From contig NZ_CP133720.1 of assembly GCF_031326225.1 (NCBI RefSeq), forward strand, positions 3,596,001 to 3,660,000: a stretch of DNA of 64,000 nucleotides, read 5' to 3'. Below are positions 62,069-64,000 of this stretch, one piece after another. The position numbers and the translations under genes were made by a program. Each line of letters begins with the position of its first letter. Position 1 is the stretch's first letter. Below the pieces are notes generated by a model that saw nothing but the letters and a program-made list of their open reading frames with translations, ran no database searches and had not been told where the DNA came from. Origin of the DNA: Undibacterium cyanobacteriorum (GTDB lineage Bacteria; Pseudomonadota; Gammaproteobacteria; Burkholderiales; Burkholderiaceae_D).

Positions 62069-62803
62069 ATGAATATTTCTCTCTTTTCTCCTTGTCGACT
62101 TGCCCTGCTCTCTGCATTCGGTCTAAGTATGATTGCTTCGAGCGCTTCTGCCGCTACCGACTTCAAAAATCTCAAAAATCTCAATCAAAGCGAATTCAAT
62201 CAACTCGCCAAAGATTTCTCTGCTGCCGGCAGCTACAAAGCGATTACTCCCGCGACTCCTTTGGGAATTACCGGTTTTGATCTCGGAGCTGAAGTCAGTT
62301 TCACATCGCTGAACAATAACCAAGTGTGGCAAAAAGCAGGTGCAGATATCAGCACCCTTCCCATGCCAAAACTTCATATCACTAAAGGACTTCCCTTCAA
62401 TATTGATGTTGGCGCCTCCATGGTCAGTGTGCCTGACTCTGACATTAAGTTAATGGGCTTCGAAGCGCGTTATGCATTACTCGAAGGCAGTGCCGCGACG
62501 CCAGCGCTCGGTGTGCGCGCTGCGTACAGCAAATTGTCCGGTGTCGATCAATTAGACTTTAATTCAAAGAGCCTCGAGTTGGTCGTTTCCAAAGGCTTCT
62601 TGATGGTGACACCGTATGCAGGCGTTGGACGCGTCTGGGGCAAAGTGACGCCGCGTGTCGGCTCATTGCAAGCGCAATCACCGACTGCGAGCAAAGTCTT
62701 CGCTGGTGTCAACGCGAACTTTGGCCTGTTTAATGTAGCGGGCGAACTTGATCGTATCGAGAGCAATCAAACGGTCAGTGTCAAACTAGGTTTTCGCTGG
62801 TAG
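62069..62803 (+). CDS. Putative outer-membrane beta-barrel protein
   Basis: This 244-residue exported protein of unknown function has a signal peptide (cleavage after ASA, residue 28). The mature part has alternating polar/hydrophobic strands (FDLGAEVSFTSL, FNIDVGASMVSVP, GFEARYALLEG, TPYAGVGRVWGKV) and ends VSVKLGFRW, with the terminal aromatic residue of outer-membrane barrels. AGGGAC precedes the ATG. It follows the PstS-like gene by 107 bp on the same strand. I do not recognise a named family. Confidence 0.7.
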   Translation: MNISLFSPCRLALLSAFGLSMIASSASAATDFKNLKNLNQSEFNQLAKDFSAAGSYKAITPATPLGITGFDLGAEVSFTSLNNNQVWQKAGADISTLPMPKLHITKGLPFNIDVGASMVSVPDSDIKLMGFEARYALLEGSAATPALGVRAAYSKLSGVDQLDFNSKSLELVVSKGFLMVTPYAGVGRVWGKVTPRVGSLQAQSPTASKVFAGVNANFGLFNVAGELDRIESNQTVSVKLGFRW

Positions 62804-62836
62804 AACGATGATCGCGCACATGAGGTAATCGATACG

Positions 62837-63517
62837 ATGTCCAAGCTTGAGATCCATTTTGAGTTAGTTGGCGAAACCTGTGCTTGCCTACAAGCACGTC
62901 CAGAAAGAGGTTTGAACTACACCACTCCGGATCTCGATCTTCAGCGAAAAATCTGGCATCTTGCACAGCAATTGCGTCAGCAATATAGTTGCCGCGACAT
63001 CGTACCGGGCATGAATAATCTGACGGTGATTTTTGACCCTAGCCAAGATGAGGGCGAACTATGGCTAAGCCGTTTACGCCAACATTGGAATGAGGCAAAA
63101 GCGACGAATTTTCAGCAACGTAGAATTGTCATTCCTACCCATTACGGTGGTGATCACGGTCCCGATCTTCAGGTGGTGGCGGAGCATGCTGAACTGAGTC
63201 CACACGAAGTCGTGCGCCTGCATAGCGAAGCCCACTACACCGTTTATTTCCTCGGTTTCCAACCCGGCTTTGCTTACATGGGCGGACTCCCGCAACGTTT
63301 GACTTGCCCACGTCGCGCCGAACCTCGCTTACTTGTACCAGCAGGATCGGTCGGCATTGGTGGTAGCCAAACGGGGATTTACCCAAGTCAAAGCCCTGGT
63401 GGTTGGCAACTGATTGCTTGGACCTCGATCACTTTATTCGATCCTAGCCTCGCGGCTCCAAGCTTACTGATGCCGGGCGATCTGGTGCGCTTTTCCGTGG
63501 AGAGCTGCGATGTTTGA
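62837..63517 (+). CDS. pxpB: 5-oxoprolinase subunit PxpB
   Basis: PxpB, with PxpA and PxpC, hydrolyses 5-oxoproline (pyroglutamate) to glutamate using ATP. The 226-residue protein belongs to the KipI/allophanate-hydrolase subunit 1 family. Landmarks are PGMNNLTVIFDP, HYGGDHGPDLQVVAEH, FLGFQPGFAYMGGLP and PAGSVGIGGSQTGIYPSQSPGGWQLI. It overlaps pxpC by 8 nt, which suggests coupled translation. pxpA should lie beyond the right edge. Confidence 0.93.
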   Translation: MSKLEIHFELVGETCACLQARPERGLNYTTPDLDLQRKIWHLAQQLRQQYSCRDIVPGMNNLTVIFDPSQDEGELWLSRLRQHWNEAKATNFQQRRIVIPTHYGGDHGPDLQVVAEHAELSPHEVVRLHSEAHYTVYFLGFQPGFAYMGGLPQRLTCPRRAEPRLLVPAGSVGIGGSQTGIYPSQSPGGWQLIAWTSITLFDPSLAAPSLLMPGDLVRFSVESCDV

Positions 63518-64000
63518 GTCATCACCTCAGATCGAGGTCTTACAGGCAGGTATTCAAAGCACAATACAAGATCTAGGGCGCTTTGGGCATCGCCATTTGG
63601 GTATTTGCCAAGCCGGAGCACTCGACGTACCCGCCTTAATGTTGGCCAACACCTTGCTGCATAACCCCGTTGATGCCGCTGGCATCGAAGTTAGTGTCGG
63701 CCCCTTCGCGCTGCGATTTCGACAAACAACTTGGTTCGCCTTGAGCGGAGCTGATTTCGGCGGCCAGCTCGATGGCAAACCCGTTGCACCAGGCTGGCGA
63801 TATCAGGCGCATGAAAATCAAGTACTCACGCTACATGGTCCACGCCGCGAATGCCGCGCCTACTTAGCCCTCGAGGGAGGGATCGATGTACCCATCATCC
63901 TCGGTGCGCGCGCCACCGATTTGCAAGCACACTTTGGCGGCATGCATGGTCGCGCATTGAGAAAAGGCGATATCCTTTCTCTATTTGAGAGCGGGTCTTT
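63510..64000 (+). CDS. pxpC: 5-oxoprolinase subunit PxpC, N-terminal part
   Basis: The frame opens with ATG 63510 inside the pxpB end and stays open to the window edge (163 full codons). The protein starts MFESSPQIEVLQAGIQSTI and contains QDLGRFGHRHLGICQAGALD, ALSGADFGGQLDG and YLALEGGIDVP, typical of PxpC/KipA (allophanate hydrolase subunit 2 family). It forms the 5-oxoprolinase with PxpA and PxpB. The C-terminal half is outside the window. Confidence 0.92.
   Translation, partial: MFESSPQIEVLQAGIQSTIQDLGRFGHRHLGICQAGALDVPALMLANTLLHNPVDAAGIEVSVGPFALRFRQTTWFALSGADFGGQLDGKPVAPGWRYQAHENQVLTLHGPRRECRAYLALEGGIDVPIILGARATDLQAHFGGMHGRALRKGDILSLFESGS

Overview
The window is a chromosomal stretch of about 50% GC from a Gram-negative bacterium. 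Its gene order points to Burkholderiales, most likely Oxalobacteraceae; an Undibacterium-like organism is my best guess. The support is the betaproteobacterial order sbp-cysT-cysW-cysA-cysB, a division and cell-wall (dcw) cluster ending ftsQ-ftsA-ftsZ-peroxiredoxin-lpxC, and the lpxC / DUF721 / M23 peptidase / secA arrangement. No prophage, CRISPR array, transposase or rRNA operon is visible. The genus is inference; the cluster order is read from the sequence.

Layout. 1-7022 (minus strand): methionine ABC import (metN, start of metI) and the sulfate import operon with its LysR regulator CysB. 7404-11682: a Tat-exported dienelactone hydrolase, a phospholipase D-type phosphatidylserine synthase and a TPR protein. 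12055-13503: the ahpC-ahpD peroxide pair, separated by two near-identical 96-bp inverted-repeat elements. 13853-18334: psd, a tonB behind a Fur-box-like palindrome, a glutathione transferase and purB. 18596-20431: a secreted thermolysin-family protease. 21138-23388: a cytochrome b561-yceI-yceI-marR unit with a palindromic operator on its promoter.

23460-47474 is the core: secA, an M23 peptidase, a DciA-like gene, lpxC, a peroxiredoxin, then the whole dcw cluster on the minus strand (mraZ-rsmH-ftsL-ftsI-murE-murF-mraY-murD-ftsW-murG-murC-ddl-ftsQ-ftsA-ftsZ). It is tightly packed, with 1- or 4-nt overlaps at several junctions, and is driven from a promoter upstream of mraZ that carries four 10-bp-spaced MraZ-box-like repeats. 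These genes make the lipid II precursor, flip and cross-link it at the septum, and build the Z ring.

47940-64000: a large membrane-bound GGDEF-EAL protein, the RNase P RNA gene (rnpB), a chalcone-isomerase-like secreted protein, a short-chain dehydrogenase, an acetolactate-synthase-like ThDP enzyme, a metallo-beta-lactamase/beta-CASP nuclease, an M20 amidohydrolase, an MFS transporter, a porin/PstS-like/beta-barrel envelope cluster, and the start of the 5-oxoprolinase genes pxpB-pxpC, cut by the window end.

Most of the window is conserved housekeeping DNA. I did not find a clearly new multi-gene system. The most unusual signals are non-coding: the paired elements at the ahpC stop codon, the 17-bp perfect inverted repeat between sbp and cysT, the stem in the lpxC leader and the nested palindrome upstream of the b561/YceI unit.
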